A stretch of 64,000 bases of DNA from contig NZ_JAMBNS010000004.1 in assembly GCF_023715225.1 (NCBI RefSeq), positions 62,001-126,000 of the forward strand, in the 5' to 3' direction. The notes under the pieces were generated by a model, which made no database searches, was not told where the DNA came from, and worked only from the letters and a program-made list of their open reading frames with translations. Shown one piece after another: positions 1 through 8,518 of the stretch. Made by a program: the position numbers and the translations under genes. Origin of the DNA: Robertmurraya korlensis. GTDB taxonomy: Bacteria; Bacillota; Bacilli; Bacillales; Cytobacillaceae. Position 1 is the stretch's first letter, and each line of letters begins with the position of its first letter.

Positions 1-554
1 ACGATGCCGGGGCAAAGGTGATTGCAGTTTCAGATGTATACGGAGGGGTTCACGATCCAAATGGACTTGATATCGATTATCTCCTTGATCGACGCGATAG
101 TTTTGGAACTTTTTCTAAAATCTTTGAAAACACGATAAGCAATTCAGAGTTATTAGAGCTAGACTGTGACATCTTAGTACCTGCAGCAATTTCAAATCAA
201 ATCACTGCTCATAATGCAGCCAATATTAAAGCCAAAATTGTGGTCGAGGCAGCTAATGGTCCTACCACCCTTGAAGCAACAACCATTTTAACAGAACGTG
301 GAATATTGTTAGTGCCAGATATTTTGGCAAGTGCCGGAGGAGTTACGGTTTCCTACTTTGAATGGGTGCAAAATAATCAAGGCTATTATTGGTCAGAGGA
401 AGAGGTTGATGAAAAACTGTCTAAAGTGATGATCCATTCCTTTGAAAATATATATCAAACAGCTGAGCTCCATCATGTAGATATGCGTTTAGCAGCATAT
501 ATGGTGGGAATTAAAAAGATGGCAGAAGCGGCTAGATTCCGTGGTTGGGTATAA
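1..554 (+). CDS. Glutamate dehydrogenase, C-terminal part (5' end outside window)
   Basis: This is the C-terminal half of an NAD(P)-dependent Glu/Leu/Phe/Val dehydrogenase, which interconverts glutamate and 2-oxoglutarate plus ammonia in the cytoplasm. The frame is open from base 3. The first residues, DAGAKVIAVSD, are the typical beta-strand of the Rossmann fold. Further motifs are CDILVPAA, VVEAANGP and the C-terminal PDILASAGGVTVSYFEW, all characteristic of RocG/GudB-type enzymes. About 184 residues are present, so roughly the first 240 of a usual ~425 are missing upstream. RocG and GudB cannot be separated from this part. The nearby SigL-type amino acid permease suits a role in amino acid catabolism (inference). 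Confidence 0.93.
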   Translation, partial: DAGAKVIAVSDVYGGVHDPNGLDIDYLLDRRDSFGTFSKIFENTISNSELLELDCDILVPAAISNQITAHNAANIKAKIVVEAANGPTTLEATTILTERGILLVPDILASAGGVTVSYFEWVQNNQGYYWSEEEVDEKLSKVMIHSFENIYQTAELHHVDMRLAAYMVGIKKMAEAARFRGWV

Positions 555-637
555 GATAAGCCGTATTTACTAAGGTTACTGAACCTATATTAGGCAGCCC
601 TGTAAGTAAAAAAGATTTATAAAAGGAGTGAACCTAG

Positions 638-895
638 TTGCTAGGTAAAGTATATGAATTTATTTATAGTCCTTGTTCCGGTACGATCGAGAGGGTTCTT
701 ACAGGGGAAAGTAACCATGTGTATGAATGGGAAAAGTTATTTGTTATTAAAAAGAATAACGGCAGTACAGAGGAAATATGTATTGGGATTAGTGGTCATA
801 TCACTTCTTTATATGTGAAAGAAGGCGAAGTTGTAAATCCTTTGACTGTCCTAGCTACCATTCAAGATGATTTAATAATAACCGGATCTGATTAG
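638..895 (+). CDS. Small stand-alone biotinyl/lipoyl-like domain protein
   Basis: An 85-residue protein starting at TTG, with AAAGGAG 8-9 bases upstream. The C-terminal half (SGHITSLYVKEGEVV followed by LTVLATIQDD) resembles the second half of a biotinyl/lipoyl barrel-sandwich domain. The first half has a comparable strand pattern (YSPCSGTIERVL). I do not see the usual acceptor lysine in a DKA or MKM turn, so it may not be modified. It lies 83 bases after the glutamate dehydrogenase gene, probably in the same transcript, and is followed by a strong terminator. No specific function is recognised. Confidence 0.7.
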   Translation: MLGKVYEFIYSPCSGTIERVLTGESNHVYEWEKLFVIKKNNGSTEEICIGISGHITSLYVKEGEVVNPLTVLATIQDDLIITGSD

Positions 896-902
896 AAATG
901 AA

Positions 903-936
903 AACTCTTTCCGATCAAACGGAAAGAGTTTTTTGC
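903..936 (+). terminator. Rho-independent terminator
   Basis: Perfect 11-bp stem (903-913 with 920-930) and a 6-base loop, followed by a T-run. It ends the gdh / small-protein transcript. Confidence 0.85.
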
Positions 937-952
937 ATCCCTGATGCAAAAA
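930..952. promoter_or_regulatory. Palindrome upstream of sigma-54 promoter, likely activator site
   Basis: TTTTTGCATC and GATGCAAAAA form a perfect 10-bp inverted repeat with a 3-base spacer. A further half-site, ATGCAAAAA, lies at 963-971. The centre is about 95 bp upstream of the -12 element, a normal distance for an upstream activating sequence bound by a bacterial enhancer-binding protein such as RocR. Its left arm abuts the terminator T-run. The activator's identity is inferred. Confidence 0.6.
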
Positions 953-1021
953 TTAATTTTAAATGCAAAAATAATTGGCATAACATGTTCGAAAAAAGTT
1001 CACAATTAAAGCTTTTTTATG

Positions 1022-1038
1022 TTGGCATGAAATTTGCA
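1022..1038 (+). promoter_or_regulatory. Sigma-54 (SigL) -24/-12 promoter
   Basis: TTGGCATGAAATTTGCA matches the sigma-54 consensus: invariant GG at 1024-1025 and GC at 1036-1037 with exactly 10 bases between. The predicted transcription start is near 1050, about 36 bases before the permease start codon. Confidence 0.88.
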
Positions 1039-1047
1039 TTGTAGAAT

Positions 1048-1062
1048 ATGTAAGCGCATACT
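1048..1062 (+). promoter_or_regulatory. CcpA binding site (cre) at the transcription start
   Basis: ATGTAAGCGCATACT fits every fixed position of the cre consensus WTGNAANCGNWNNCW. It overlaps the predicted start of the sigma-54 transcript, so CcpA should repress the permease when preferred carbon sources are present. Confidence 0.75.
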
Positions 1063-1085
1063 TGCGAGGGGAAAAGGGGGATATA

Positions 1086-2510
1086 ATGAATTTACCTGAA
1101 AACAACACTTCACATGAATTAAAAAGAACAATGAAGACTCGTCACTTATTTATGATCTCACTAGGAGGGGTAATAGGATCAGGGTTGTTCTTAGGGTCTG
1201 GCTACACGATTAGCGAAGCGGGTCCGATGGGGGCAATACTATCTTATTTAGTGGGTGGACTTATTATGTTTTTAACCATGCTGTGCCTTGGTGAGTTATC
1301 TGTTGCCATGCCAGTATCAGGCTCCTTTCAAACATACACGACCAAATTTATCGGACCAGGTACGGGATTTGCCCTTGGTTGGTTATATTGGCTCGGGTGG
1401 TCTGTAACGGTTGCGTTGGAATTCCTGGCAGCTGGGCAGTTGATGGAAAGATGGTTTCCAGATGTTCCGGTTTGGATATGGAGTGGGATTTTTGCTGTCG
1501 TCTTGTTCTCCTTGAATGCATTATCGGCTAGAGCTTTTGCGGAAGCAGAATTCTGGTTTTCTAGTATTAAAATATTAGCTATTCTACTTTTTATTGTGTT
1601 TGGTGGAGCAGCCTTGTTCGGATTCATCGATTTAACAGGTGGACAAGAAGCACCGTTTTTATCTAATTTTACGGCTCATGGCTTGCTTCCGAACGGATTT
1701 TCCGCGTTAATTATTACGATGATTGCTGTTAACTTTTCCTTTCAGGGTACAGAATTGATTGGGATTGCTGCTGGAGAAAGTGAAAACCCAGAGAAAACCA
1801 TCCCTAAATCGATCAAGCAAACGGTTTGGAGAACTCTTGTATTCTTTGTCCTGGCGATTTTTGTAGTTGCTGGATTAATTCCGATGGAAAAAGCAGGAGT
1901 GATTGAGAGTCCTTTTGTTGTTGTATTTGATAGCATCGGAATTCCGTATGCGGCAGATATTATGAATTTTGTTATTCTAACAGCCTTACTGTCAGTTGGA
2001 AATTCAGGTTTGTATGCGGCTACTCGTATGTTATATGCCATGTCAAAAGAAAAAATGGCAAGTCCTGTATTAACAAAAGTAAACAAAAAGGGTGTACCGA
2101 TGAATGCATTGATTTTAACAATGGGGATTTCTCTATTGTCACTGCTTTCAGGATTTTTCGCAGCAGAGACGGTGTTTGTTTGGTTACTTTCAATTGCTGG
2201 ACTCGGTGCACAAGTCGGATGGATTTCAATTACAGCTTCTCAAATTGCTTTCCGTAGAAAATATATTAAAGACGGAGGTAGGCTAGAGGATCTAAAATTT
2301 AAAACACCGTTTTTCCCGGTACTTCCAATCATCGCGCTTACATTAAATATTATTGTACTTGCTAGCTTAGCGTTTGATTCTGAGCAACGATTGGCTCTTT
2401 ATCTAGGCGTTCCGTTTGTCCTTGCGTGCTACTTGATTTATCACTTCAAGATAAAAGCACAACATGAAAATAAGGAAGAAGCAAATTACCAAGTACGAAA
2501 AGTACAATAA
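1086..2510 (+). CDS. APC-family amino acid permease (RocC/RocE/GabP type)
   Basis: A 474-residue, about 12-TM amino acid/proton symporter. The N-terminus [20 protein letters not shown], followed by [10 protein letters not shown], is the signature of the AAT/GabP/RocE branch. A conserved loop [15 protein letters not shown] follows near residue 225. The ATG at 1086 is preferred because AAAAGGGGG lies 5-6 bases upstream; an in-frame TTG at 1062 lies inside the cre site. Transcription is probably SigL-dependent and CcpA-repressed. By analogy with B. subtilis roc genes the substrate may be arginine, ornithine, proline or GABA; the sequence alone does not decide this. Confidence 0.9.
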   Translation: MNLPENNTSHELKRTMKTRHLFMISLGGVIGSGLFLGSGYTISEAGPMGAILSYLVGGLIMFLTMLCLGELSVAMPVSGSFQTYTTKFIGPGTGFALGWLYWLGWSVTVALEFLAAGQLMERWFPDVPVWIWSGIFAVVLFSLNALSARAFAEAEFWFSSIKILAILLFIVFGGAALFGFIDLTGGQEAPFLSNFTAHGLLPNGFSALIITMIAVNFSFQGTELIGIAAGESENPEKTIPKSIKQTVWRTLVFFVLAIFVVAGLIPMEKAGVIESPFVVVFDSIGIPYAADIMNFVILTALLSVGNSGLYAATRMLYAMSKEKMASPVLTKVNKKGVPMNALILTMGISLLSLLSGFFAAETVFVWLLSIAGLGAQVGWISITASQIAFRRKYIKDGGRLEDLKFKTPFFPVLPIIALTLNIIVLASLAFDSEQRLALYLGVPFVLACYLIYHFKIKAQHENKEEANYQVRKVQ

Positions 2511-2538
2511 CCATACAAACAAGATCATTCTTGAAACC

Positions 2539-2580
2539 TTTCCGGCTCCTTACGCGTATATAGTCGTAAGGAGCCGGAAA
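2539..2580 (+). terminator. Strong hairpin between permease and next small gene
   Basis: Perfect 16-bp stem (2539-2554 with 2565-2580) with a 10-base loop. It is not followed by a T-run; the 3' arm runs directly into the GGGG of the next gene's ribosome binding site. It may be a 3'-end stabiliser, a weak terminator or a translational control element. Confidence 0.6.
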
Positions 2581-2592
2581 GGGGAAAGTGTG

Positions 2593-2859
2593 ATGAGTGG
2601 ATACGTAGGTGTTGGAATTATCGGTGCTTATATTTTATTAACCTTATTACTAGTACCAGTGCAGTATAAGTATATAAAACAATTAAAAGAGACTCAGAAA
2701 AGAAACAGGGAAAGAGGAGTTTCTGTAGAAGACCACTATGATCAAATGAGCTTTGAAACACAGCAGTTACACTTTAATGCGCAAGGAAATCTCTTGTTTA
2801 TAGGGGCTAATCTATTGGCAACTCTTTTTTACAATTTGAAGACTAGAGGGAAGAAGTAA
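2593..2859 (+). CDS. Small membrane protein of unknown function
   Basis: An 88-residue protein starting at ATG 2593, with AAAGGGG about 8 bases upstream. The N-terminal half is one hydrophobic segment (YVGVGIIGAYILLTLLLVPV). A charged stretch (KQLKETQKRNRERG) and a second weakly hydrophobic segment near the C-terminus follow. An in-frame start at 2464 would lie inside the permease gene and the hairpin, so it is rejected. I do not recognise the family. Confidence 0.65.
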   Translation: MSGYVGVGIIGAYILLTLLLVPVQYKYIKQLKETQKRNRERGVSVEDHYDQMSFETQQLHFNAQGNLLFIGANLLATLFYNLKTRGKK

Positions 2860-2886
2860 TATAGCTTTATCAATGTAGATTATGTG

Positions 2887-2909
2887 CTGCCATTTATGGC
2901 AGTTTTTTT
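2887..2909 (+). terminator. Rho-independent terminator
   Basis: CTGCC (2887-2891) pairs with GGCAG (2898-2902), followed by seven T. Confidence 0.75.
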
Positions 2910-3016
2910 GATATAGAGAATTACTTTTTAATTAGTTTGTACTATTCATAATATTAGAAATGAAAAAATCCATTTTTTGCATTATACTTATCTTACTACG
3001 TATAGGTGAGGTATTT

Positions 3017-4681
3017 ATGGAAAATAAAATTGTACCTTTAACGAATTTGATAGACTTAAAAAATCATGGACATATATTGTATACATACAATAAGGTTGAT
3101 CATTATATTGAAAATGCTATCTCATATATCGTATCGGGGATTGACCAAGGTCATCACATCATTATCATTGAAAGCAAAGATACATATGAACAAATGAAGG
3201 TAATATTAAAAGGGATGTTATCGCAGGATGCACTGGACTGCATTTATTTTCTTGATAATTATGAATTTTATCGACTATATGATGATTTTCATTGCGACTT
3301 AATTGTCAGTCATTTTTCAGATGTCATTGCTCATTTTCAAGAAAAACATATGACCGTAAGAACGTGGGCGAATGTTTGTTGGAACAATGAAAGGGAAATT
3401 GAGTTGAAACTCGAGAGTTTTGAAAAAAATGCTGATCAATGTGTTCGCCATTCCAATCTAATATCGGTCTGCGCATATAACGGGAACAAAATTACCGCCT
3501 CTCTCCAAAACAGCATGCTAAAATCCCACGAGTACATTATGACCGATCATGAATTAGTAAAATCTTATTTTTACAAAAATAATTCCGTTCCTTTACCTTC
3601 ATTAACTATCGCAAAAGAAACCCAACTAGAGGAAAAATTAATTGCAACAAAGCACCAATTGCAATCTTTTATCTTTCAAAATTTAGATCCTGTTGTCATC
3701 ATTGATAAGTGGGACAAAGTCATTACAGTAAATGCAGCATTTCAGTCAACCTTTGGTTTCACCGCAATGGAAGTGTTAGGTCTAGATGCAAGTGAACTTC
3801 CTATCCTACCAGATGATAGAAAATTCGAAGTGATACTTAATAGAAGTTTTACTGTTCTCGGCGAAAAGGTAAAAGGGTATGAAACAATAAGAAAAACAAA
3901 GGATGGCAAAGTGCTTCAGGTACAGTTGTCTTGTTTCCCATTGCTTGATGAAAAGAATGAGTTAGATGGCTGGGCTGTAATCATTCGGGATATTACCGAA
4001 AGAAAGCAAGCTCAGGAGTTATTAATTAAGTCAGAAAAATTGTCCATTGCTGGAGAGCTAGCAGCGGGCATTGCTCATGAGATTCGGAATCCAATTACTT
4101 CTGTGAAAGGATTCCTTCAGTTGATGCAATCAAGTAACTTTGAAAAGCAGATTTATTATGACATTATGTCATCTGAAATTACTCGAATTGAGCAAATTCT
4201 TAGTGAACTTCTTATGTTAGCAAAACCGCAAGCCGTTCATTTTGCTCGCAAGGATGTAAGGGTCCTTATACGAGATGTAGTTACGTTATTAGGACCTCAA
4301 GCAACGCTAAATAATGTTCAAATCATCATCGATTTCAAAACGGAAGTAGCACAGATTATGTGTGAGGAAAATCAGATTAAGCAAGTTTGCATTAATTTTA
4401 TTAAAAATGCAATAGATGCGATGCCGAATGGAGGAAATTTAACTATACAGTTGCTTTCTAGTGCAAATGAGGAGTTAATTATTCGTTTTATAGACGAAGG
4501 TAATGGAATTCCTGATGAACTAATCTCAAAGCTTGGTCAACCATTTTATACGACAAAGGAAAAAGGGACAGGCCTCGGGTTCATGGTGAGTAAAAGGATT
4601 GTAGAGAATCATCAAGGTACTGTTAACATATTTAGTGAAGTAGGAAAAGGGACAACCATTGAAGTGAAATTACCTAACTAA
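3017..4681 (+). CDS. MEDS-PAS sensor histidine kinase
   Basis: A cytoplasmic sensor kinase of 554 residues. Residues ~1-170 look like a MEDS (DcmR-type) sensory domain (GHHIIIIESKDTYEQM). A PAS domain follows at ~205-320 (LDPVVIIDKWDKVITVNAAF). Next is a HisKA domain with phospho-acceptor His at about residue 354 (AGIAHEIRNPITSVKGFLQL). The C-terminal HATPase has the N box (NAIDAMPNGG), G1 (DEGNGIP) and G2 (GTGLGFMVSKRIV). The phospho-acceptor region resembles the Bacillus sporulation kinases, so feeding the Spo0 phosphorelay is a possibility only. GGTGAGG precedes ATG 3017; ATG 2960 lacks a good site. No response regulator is adjacent. Confidence 0.88.
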   Translation: MENKIVPLTNLIDLKNHGHILYTYNKVDHYIENAISYIVSGIDQGHHIIIIESKDTYEQMKVILKGMLSQDALDCIYFLDNYEFYRLYDDFHCDLIVSHFSDVIAHFQEKHMTVRTWANVCWNNEREIELKLESFEKNADQCVRHSNLISVCAYNGNKITASLQNSMLKSHEYIMTDHELVKSYFYKNNSVPLPSLTIAKETQLEEKLIATKHQLQSFIFQNLDPVVIIDKWDKVITVNAAFQSTFGFTAMEVLGLDASELPILPDDRKFEVILNRSFTVLGEKVKGYETIRKTKDGKVLQVQLSCFPLLDEKNELDGWAVIIRDITERKQAQELLIKSEKLSIAGELAAGIAHEIRNPITSVKGFLQLMQSSNFEKQIYYDIMSSEITRIEQILSELLMLAKPQAVHFARKDVRVLIRDVVTLLGPQATLNNVQIIIDFKTEVAQIMCEENQIKQVCINFIKNAIDAMPNGGNLTIQLLSSANEELIIRFIDEGNGIPDELISKLGQPFYTTKEKGTGLGFMVSKRIVENHQGTVNIFSEVGKGTTIEVKLPN

Positions 4682-4711
4682 ATTTCCTGTAACATGGAGA
4701 GGAGAACAAAA

Positions 4712-5245
4712 ATGAAACAAATGCTAAAGTCAAATGAATATGCATCTTATTATTCCACATATGTAGACTTAGTACCTGAAGGAGATATAATTAGCATCTT
4801 AATGCAACAAATGGAAGAGACAACTGCCGTTCTTAAGGACTTAACAGAACAGCAGGCTCATTTTTCATATGGAGAAGGAAAGTGGAGTATCAAAGAAGTG
4901 GTCGGACATATTGCAGATACAGAACGAATCATGGGGTATAGGCTATTATCTTTTGCACGTGGCGAAAAAGCTGAACTACCAGGATATGATGATAATGAAT
5001 ACGTAAGAAATGCTAGGTTCAATGCTATATCCCTACAAGAATTACTTGAAAACTTTCACATAACTCGGAAATCTACCTTACAGTTAATAAAAAGCCTTTC
5101 GAATGAAGCTTTTTTACGAAGAGGAAACGCTAATGGTTCAGAGGTTTCCGTACGGGCGTTAGTGTACATTATAGCAGGTCATGAACTACATCACCGTAAT
5201 CTTATTAAGGAGCGCTATTTTGGTTCAAAGGAATTTCCTAAATAA
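4712..5245 (+). CDS. DinB/YfiT-like metal-binding four-helix protein
   Basis: A 177-residue DinB_2-type protein. The conserved segments KWSIKEVVGHIADTERIM and AGHELHHRNLIKERY supply the three histidines expected for the metal site (GH in the first, HELHH in the second). YfiT/DinB relatives include thiol transferases such as bacillithiol S-transferases and metal-dependent hydrolases; the substrate is unknown here. ATG 4712 is chosen because GGAGAGGA lies 9-10 bases upstream, while the in-frame ATG at 4694 overlaps that site. It is 30 bases after the kinase gene and possibly co-transcribed. Confidence 0.82.
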   Translation: MKQMLKSNEYASYYSTYVDLVPEGDIISILMQQMEETTAVLKDLTEQQAHFSYGEGKWSIKEVVGHIADTERIMGYRLLSFARGEKAELPGYDDNEYVRNARFNAISLQELLENFHITRKSTLQLIKSLSNEAFLRRGNANGSEVSVRALVYIIAGHELHHRNLIKERYFGSKEFPK

Positions 5246-5339
5246 TATATTTCCGAGTGGTATATCGCGTTTCTTAGGATACGATAGGTCAAAATGGGTA
5301 AGGATACAATTAAGATTGTATTTTTAAAGGATGATTTAA

Positions 5340-5924
5340 TTGTCTAATACCCGTCTTGAACAATTCGATAAAGCCGTACAAATGAGAGAAGATTCTACTG
5401 ATTTTTTAATTCATATTTGGAAAGAGTATCATTTGTACTCAACGTTGGAGTACTGGATTATGGCGTCAATACTTGTTTTTCCATTAATAATATTATTTTT
5501 AAAAATTGATAAAAGTAAAATCTTTTTAATTGGGTTTTACGGGTATAGTGTTCATGTTGTTCTTGCTTATGGTGATATATATGGAATGAATGAAGGTTTT
5601 TGGCACTATCCTTTTCAATTATTGCCTGCTTTGCCGAGTTTATCAGTTGATGCCAGTATTGTCCCTGTAGGATGTATGCTTATGTATCAATGGACGCTAA
5701 ATCATAAAAAGAACTACTATGTTTATGCAATACTAACAGCAGGTGCCTTTGCGCTTGTATTCAAACCATTACTTGTTGGCCTTGGATTATTTAAATTGTA
5801 TGGAAATATCAATTTTATACATTTATTTGTGGGGTACATTTTAATCCTACTTATGGCAAAATTTATGACGAATGTATTTTTATGGACTCAAAAAAAATAT
5901 GGACCTCCAACCAACACATACTAA
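5340..5924 (+). CDS. CBO0543-type integral membrane protein
   Basis: A 194-residue protein starting at TTG, with AAAGGATGA upstream, and about five TM segments. It is clearly paralogous to the protein at 50292-50861: both carry the blocks LEYW/WQFW, FLKIDKSK or YFKIDRSK, L-x-GFYGYSVH, and Y-P-[FY]-[QK]-[LI]-LP. CBO0543-type proteins are widespread in spore-forming Firmicutes and have no established function. It is a single gene between unrelated neighbours, followed by its own terminator. Confidence 0.75.
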   Translation: MSNTRLEQFDKAVQMREDSTDFLIHIWKEYHLYSTLEYWIMASILVFPLIILFLKIDKSKIFLIGFYGYSVHVVLAYGDIYGMNEGFWHYPFQLLPALPSLSVDASIVPVGCMLMYQWTLNHKKNYYVYAILTAGAFALVFKPLLVGLGLFKLYGNINFIHLFVGYILILLMAKFMTNVFLWTQKKYGPPTNTY

Positions 5925-5958
5925 AAATACCTTTACAAAAAGTAAAGGTATTTTTATG
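5925..5958 (+). terminator. Rho-independent terminator
   Basis: Perfect 12-bp stem (5925-5936 with 5942-5953), a 5-base A loop and a T-run. Confidence 0.85.
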
Positions 5959-5984
5959 TGGGAAAGTATGTAAAAGAAGGAATA

Positions 5985-6092
5985 ATGTACCTCTATGTAG
6001 AAATAGTTAAACTTGTGTTTCTGCAAACAATAAAAGAAGAGGAAAGGGAAGTTTATCATCCGCTAGAAAAAGTAGTGGAACTGTTAAAATAG
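5985..6092 (+). CDS. Possible 35-residue micro-protein upstream of terC gene
   Basis: The ORF runs from ATG 5985 to TAG 6090-6092 and has AGAAGGA just upstream. It would encode a short amphipathic peptide beginning MYLYVEIVKLV. Its stop codon overlaps the AGGGGGA ribosome binding site of the terC-family gene, so it could be a coupled leader peptide. It may also be a remnant or chance ORF. No family is recognised. Confidence 0.3.
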   Translation: MYLYVEIVKLVFLQTIKEEEREVYHPLEKVVELLK

Positions 6093-6105
6093 GGGGATTT
6101 AGTTA

Positions 6106-6846
6106 ATGGAAGTATCATTACTGTTACAATATGGTTGGGTTTTGCTTATTTTGATTGTTCTTGAAGGATTATTATCTGCTGATAATGCCCTGGTTTTAGC
6201 TATTATGGCAAAGCATTTACCTGAAGAACAACAGAAAAAAGCGATAAATATTGGATTGCTTTTAGCTTTCGTATTTAGAATAGGGGCCATTTTTATCATT
6301 TCGTACCTATTCCATGTATGGCAAGTACAAGCCATTGGAGCAGCGTACTTAATCTATATTGCATTAAAGCATTTGTTCACGAAACATGAGCGTGAAAAAG
6401 ATGCGAAGGGGAAAAGTTACCGTGCAACTGTAGCATCAATTGCTTTAGCCGATATTGCTTTTGCAGTGGATTCTATATTAGCTGCCGTTGCTCTTGTTCT
6501 TGCACTACCAGACACACCACTAGGAGATATTGGTGGAATGGATGCAGCTCAATTCATCGTTATTTTATTGGGTGCGATTGCTGGGTTAATTGTTATTCGA
6601 TTTGCTGCAGCATTCTTTGTTAGAATCTTAACAGAACGTCCAAGCCTGGAGCGTGCTGCCATGCTACTAGTTGGTTGGGTAGGAATCAAGCTACTCATGC
6701 ACACTCTTGCCCATCCATCGGTTCATATCATTTCACATGATTTTGTTGAAGGGCCGATTTGGAATACAATCTTCTGGTCAGTCATGTTATTAATCGCGCT
6801 CGGTGGTTGGTTCATGTCAGGTAAACAAAAAGCAGTTGGTCACTAA
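6106..6846 (+). CDS. TerC-family integral membrane protein (YkoY/YceF type)
   Basis: A 246-residue, about 7-TM TerC-family protein. The two acidic signatures are EGLLSADNALVLAIM near residue 21 and ALADIAFAVDSILAAVAL near residue 110. Bacillus TerC proteins are associated with manganese handling and metalation of secreted enzymes at the membrane. Length and motifs are intact. AGGGGGA lies 8 bases upstream of the ATG. No yybP-ykoY riboswitch is visible in the short leader, unlike B. subtilis ykoY. Confidence 0.88.
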   Translation: MEVSLLLQYGWVLLILIVLEGLLSADNALVLAIMAKHLPEEQQKKAINIGLLLAFVFRIGAIFIISYLFHVWQVQAIGAAYLIYIALKHLFTKHEREKDAKGKSYRATVASIALADIAFAVDSILAAVALVLALPDTPLGDIGGMDAAQFIVILLGAIAGLIVIRFAAAFFVRILTERPSLERAAMLLVGWVGIKLLMHTLAHPSVHIISHDFVEGPIWNTIFWSVMLLIALGGWFMSGKQKAVGH

Positions 6847-6849
6847 AGT

Positions 6850-6887
6850 AAAGGTGCATGAATCCTAATTGGGATTTGTGCACCTTT
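6850..6887. terminator. Bidirectional terminator
   Basis: AAAGGTGCA (6850-6858) pairs with TGCACCTTT (6879-6887), with an inner AATCC/GGGATT pairing. It separates the convergent genes. Confidence 0.75.
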
Positions 6888-6902
6888 TACATTAATTAAG
6901 TA

Positions 6903-7208
6903 TTAGTGCAAGTGGTGAAATGCTTCTTCAATGTTCTCATATCCTTTTTTATCATTGAAATTAGGTTCATCTGTTTCAATGGTCCATTCGTTAGTAATGA
7001 GTTCAAATTTCCCATTATGATTCGCCTTGTATGTTTGATGGAGCATGTACGTTCCACCATTTTGATTAATGGTATAGCCAAAATAATATTCTCCATTTGG
7101 CCCTTGCTCTTCAAATACACCTATATCTTCTAACTGATATGTATCCATCAACGAGTGAAAAGATTGTTGTAATGTGTTCATAATCTCCTCACGTGTACCA
7201 TATTTCAT
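6903..7208 (-). CDS. Conserved small Bacillus protein, possibly DUF5634
   Basis: A 101-residue cytoplasmic protein; AAAGGATGA precedes its ATG on the minus strand. The pattern (LQQSFHSLMDTYQLEDIGVFEE, then YYFGYTINQNGGTYMLHQTY and EWTIETDEP) fits what I recall of DUF5634, a family of unknown function in Bacillus. It is mixed alpha/beta with no TM segment or catalytic motif. Confidence 0.7.
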   Translation of the reverse strand: MKYGTREEIMNTLQQSFHSLMDTYQLEDIGVFEEQGPNGEYYFGYTINQNGGTYMLHQTYKANHNGKFELITNEWTIETDEPNFNDKKGYENIEEAFHHLH

Positions 7209-7376
7209 TATTTATCATCCTTTCATGGTGTTTGTAAAATAAATCCTCTATCAGTAGTAATATCCTACAAAGTTCAATTTATTAGAAAAAAAGAGAAATA
7301 ACGAACCTTTCCTAATAAAACCAATAGTTGTTTGGAAAGATAAATAATAACTCAAATATAAAGGGTGTTATTTGGA

Positions 7377-8384
7377 ATGGATGACAAGACAAAAATCCGA
7401 CTAACGGCAGCAGAGATGGCGGTGTTATGGACTCAATATATAAATGATACAGCTTCCATTTGTGTAAATAGTTATTTTTTAGAAAAAGTAGAGGATCATG
7501 AAGTCAAACCCGTTATTGAGTTTGCTCTCAACGGTTCGAAACAAAATATTTCTTTATTAAAGGAATTGTTTATAAAGGAAAGCTTTCCCATTCCGACTGG
7601 TTTTACTGAAAAAGATGTACACGTAAACGCCCCAAGACTATTTTCAGATACTTATTTTTTAATGTACTTAAGAAATATGTCTGTTCTGGGAATGGCAGCA
7701 GGAGGGTTAGCACTAGGGATTGCCACGAGACCAGAGGTAGTTCAATTTTTTAAAAGAGTTTTAAAAATGTCAGTCAGATTACAAGATTTAACACGTGATT
7801 TAATGCTAAAGCAGGGTACGTATGTCCGCCCACCATTTATTTCCACACCAGATAAAGTAGATTTTGTTGAAAGGCAGAGCTTCTTAACTGGCTTTTTGGG
7901 AGAAAAAAGGGCACTTGTGGCACAAGAAATTACAATGTTATTTAATAATATCCAAACAAATGCGATTGGAAAAACCTTAATTACTGGCTTTGCTCAAACA
8001 GCTCAATCAAGAGAGGTAAAAGAATTCTTTATAAGAGGAAAACGAATTGCTCAAAAGCATATCGACATTTTTAGTGACATATTAAAAAAGGAAGATTTAC
8101 CTGCCCCGATGACATGGGATACGGCTCTTTCGGATTCGACTATACCTGTTTTCTCTGAAAAACTTATGATGTTTCACGTTTCTGGTATGATTGCGGCTGG
8201 TATAGGAAATTATGGTGCTTCCATGTCTGGGAGTCCTCGTAGAGATTTAGGACTAAAATATGCGTCGCTTATTCCGGAGATCGCCCTGTATGCAGAGGAT
8301 GGAGCCAATATCATGATAAAGCATGGCTGGTTAGAGGAACCTCCTCAATCGGACAATAGAGAGAAATTAATAAATGGGGAGTAA
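7377..8384 (+). CDS. DUF3231 family protein (duplicated ferritin-like domain)
   Basis: A 335-residue protein made of two similar helical halves (about 1-165 and 175-335), each starting with a helix like LTAAEMAVLWTQYINDT or QEITMLFNNIQTNAIG. This tandem layout is typical of DUF3231, which is common in spore formers and has been linked to spore coat material in some Bacillus. Start ATG 7377 has AAAGGGTG upstream; the in-frame GTG at 7365 overlaps that site. No further function is assigned. Confidence 0.78.
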   Translation: MDDKTKIRLTAAEMAVLWTQYINDTASICVNSYFLEKVEDHEVKPVIEFALNGSKQNISLLKELFIKESFPIPTGFTEKDVHVNAPRLFSDTYFLMYLRNMSVLGMAAGGLALGIATRPEVVQFFKRVLKMSVRLQDLTRDLMLKQGTYVRPPFISTPDKVDFVERQSFLTGFLGEKRALVAQEITMLFNNIQTNAIGKTLITGFAQTAQSREVKEFFIRGKRIAQKHIDIFSDILKKEDLPAPMTWDTALSDSTIPVFSEKLMMFHVSGMIAAGIGNYGASMSGSPRRDLGLKYASLIPEIALYAEDGANIMIKHGWLEEPPQSDNREKLINGE

Positions 8385-8420
8385 AAAAGACCAATTGCAG
8401 GACCATAGATGTGGTCTTTT
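8385..8420 (+). terminator. Rho-independent terminator
   Basis: AAAAGACC (8385-8392) can pair with GGTCTTTT (8413-8420). A compact alternative pairs GACCA (8401-8405) with TGGTC (8412-8416) before TTTT. Confidence 0.6.
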
Positions 8421-8484
8421 GTTCGTATTATTTGCTACTTTTTTCAAAGTGAAAAAAGATATTTGTGACCCATTTGGATATAAA

Positions 8485-8512
8485 AAAGGACCAGCGGGTA
8501 GCTTAGTCCTTT
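8485..8512 (-). terminator. Terminator of the chromate transporter gene
   Basis: Read on the minus strand, AAAGGAC pairs with GTCCTTT across a 14-base loop, followed by a T-run. Confidence 0.75.
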
Positions 8513-8518
8513 GATGAG

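Noticed and set aside
2464-2592. N-terminal extension of the small membrane protein gene
   Set aside because: It would overlap the permease and a 16-bp hairpin, with no ribosome binding site.
6000-6105. yybP-ykoY manganese riboswitch before the TerC gene
   Set aside because: Expected for some terC genes, but no matching structure lies in the short upstream region.
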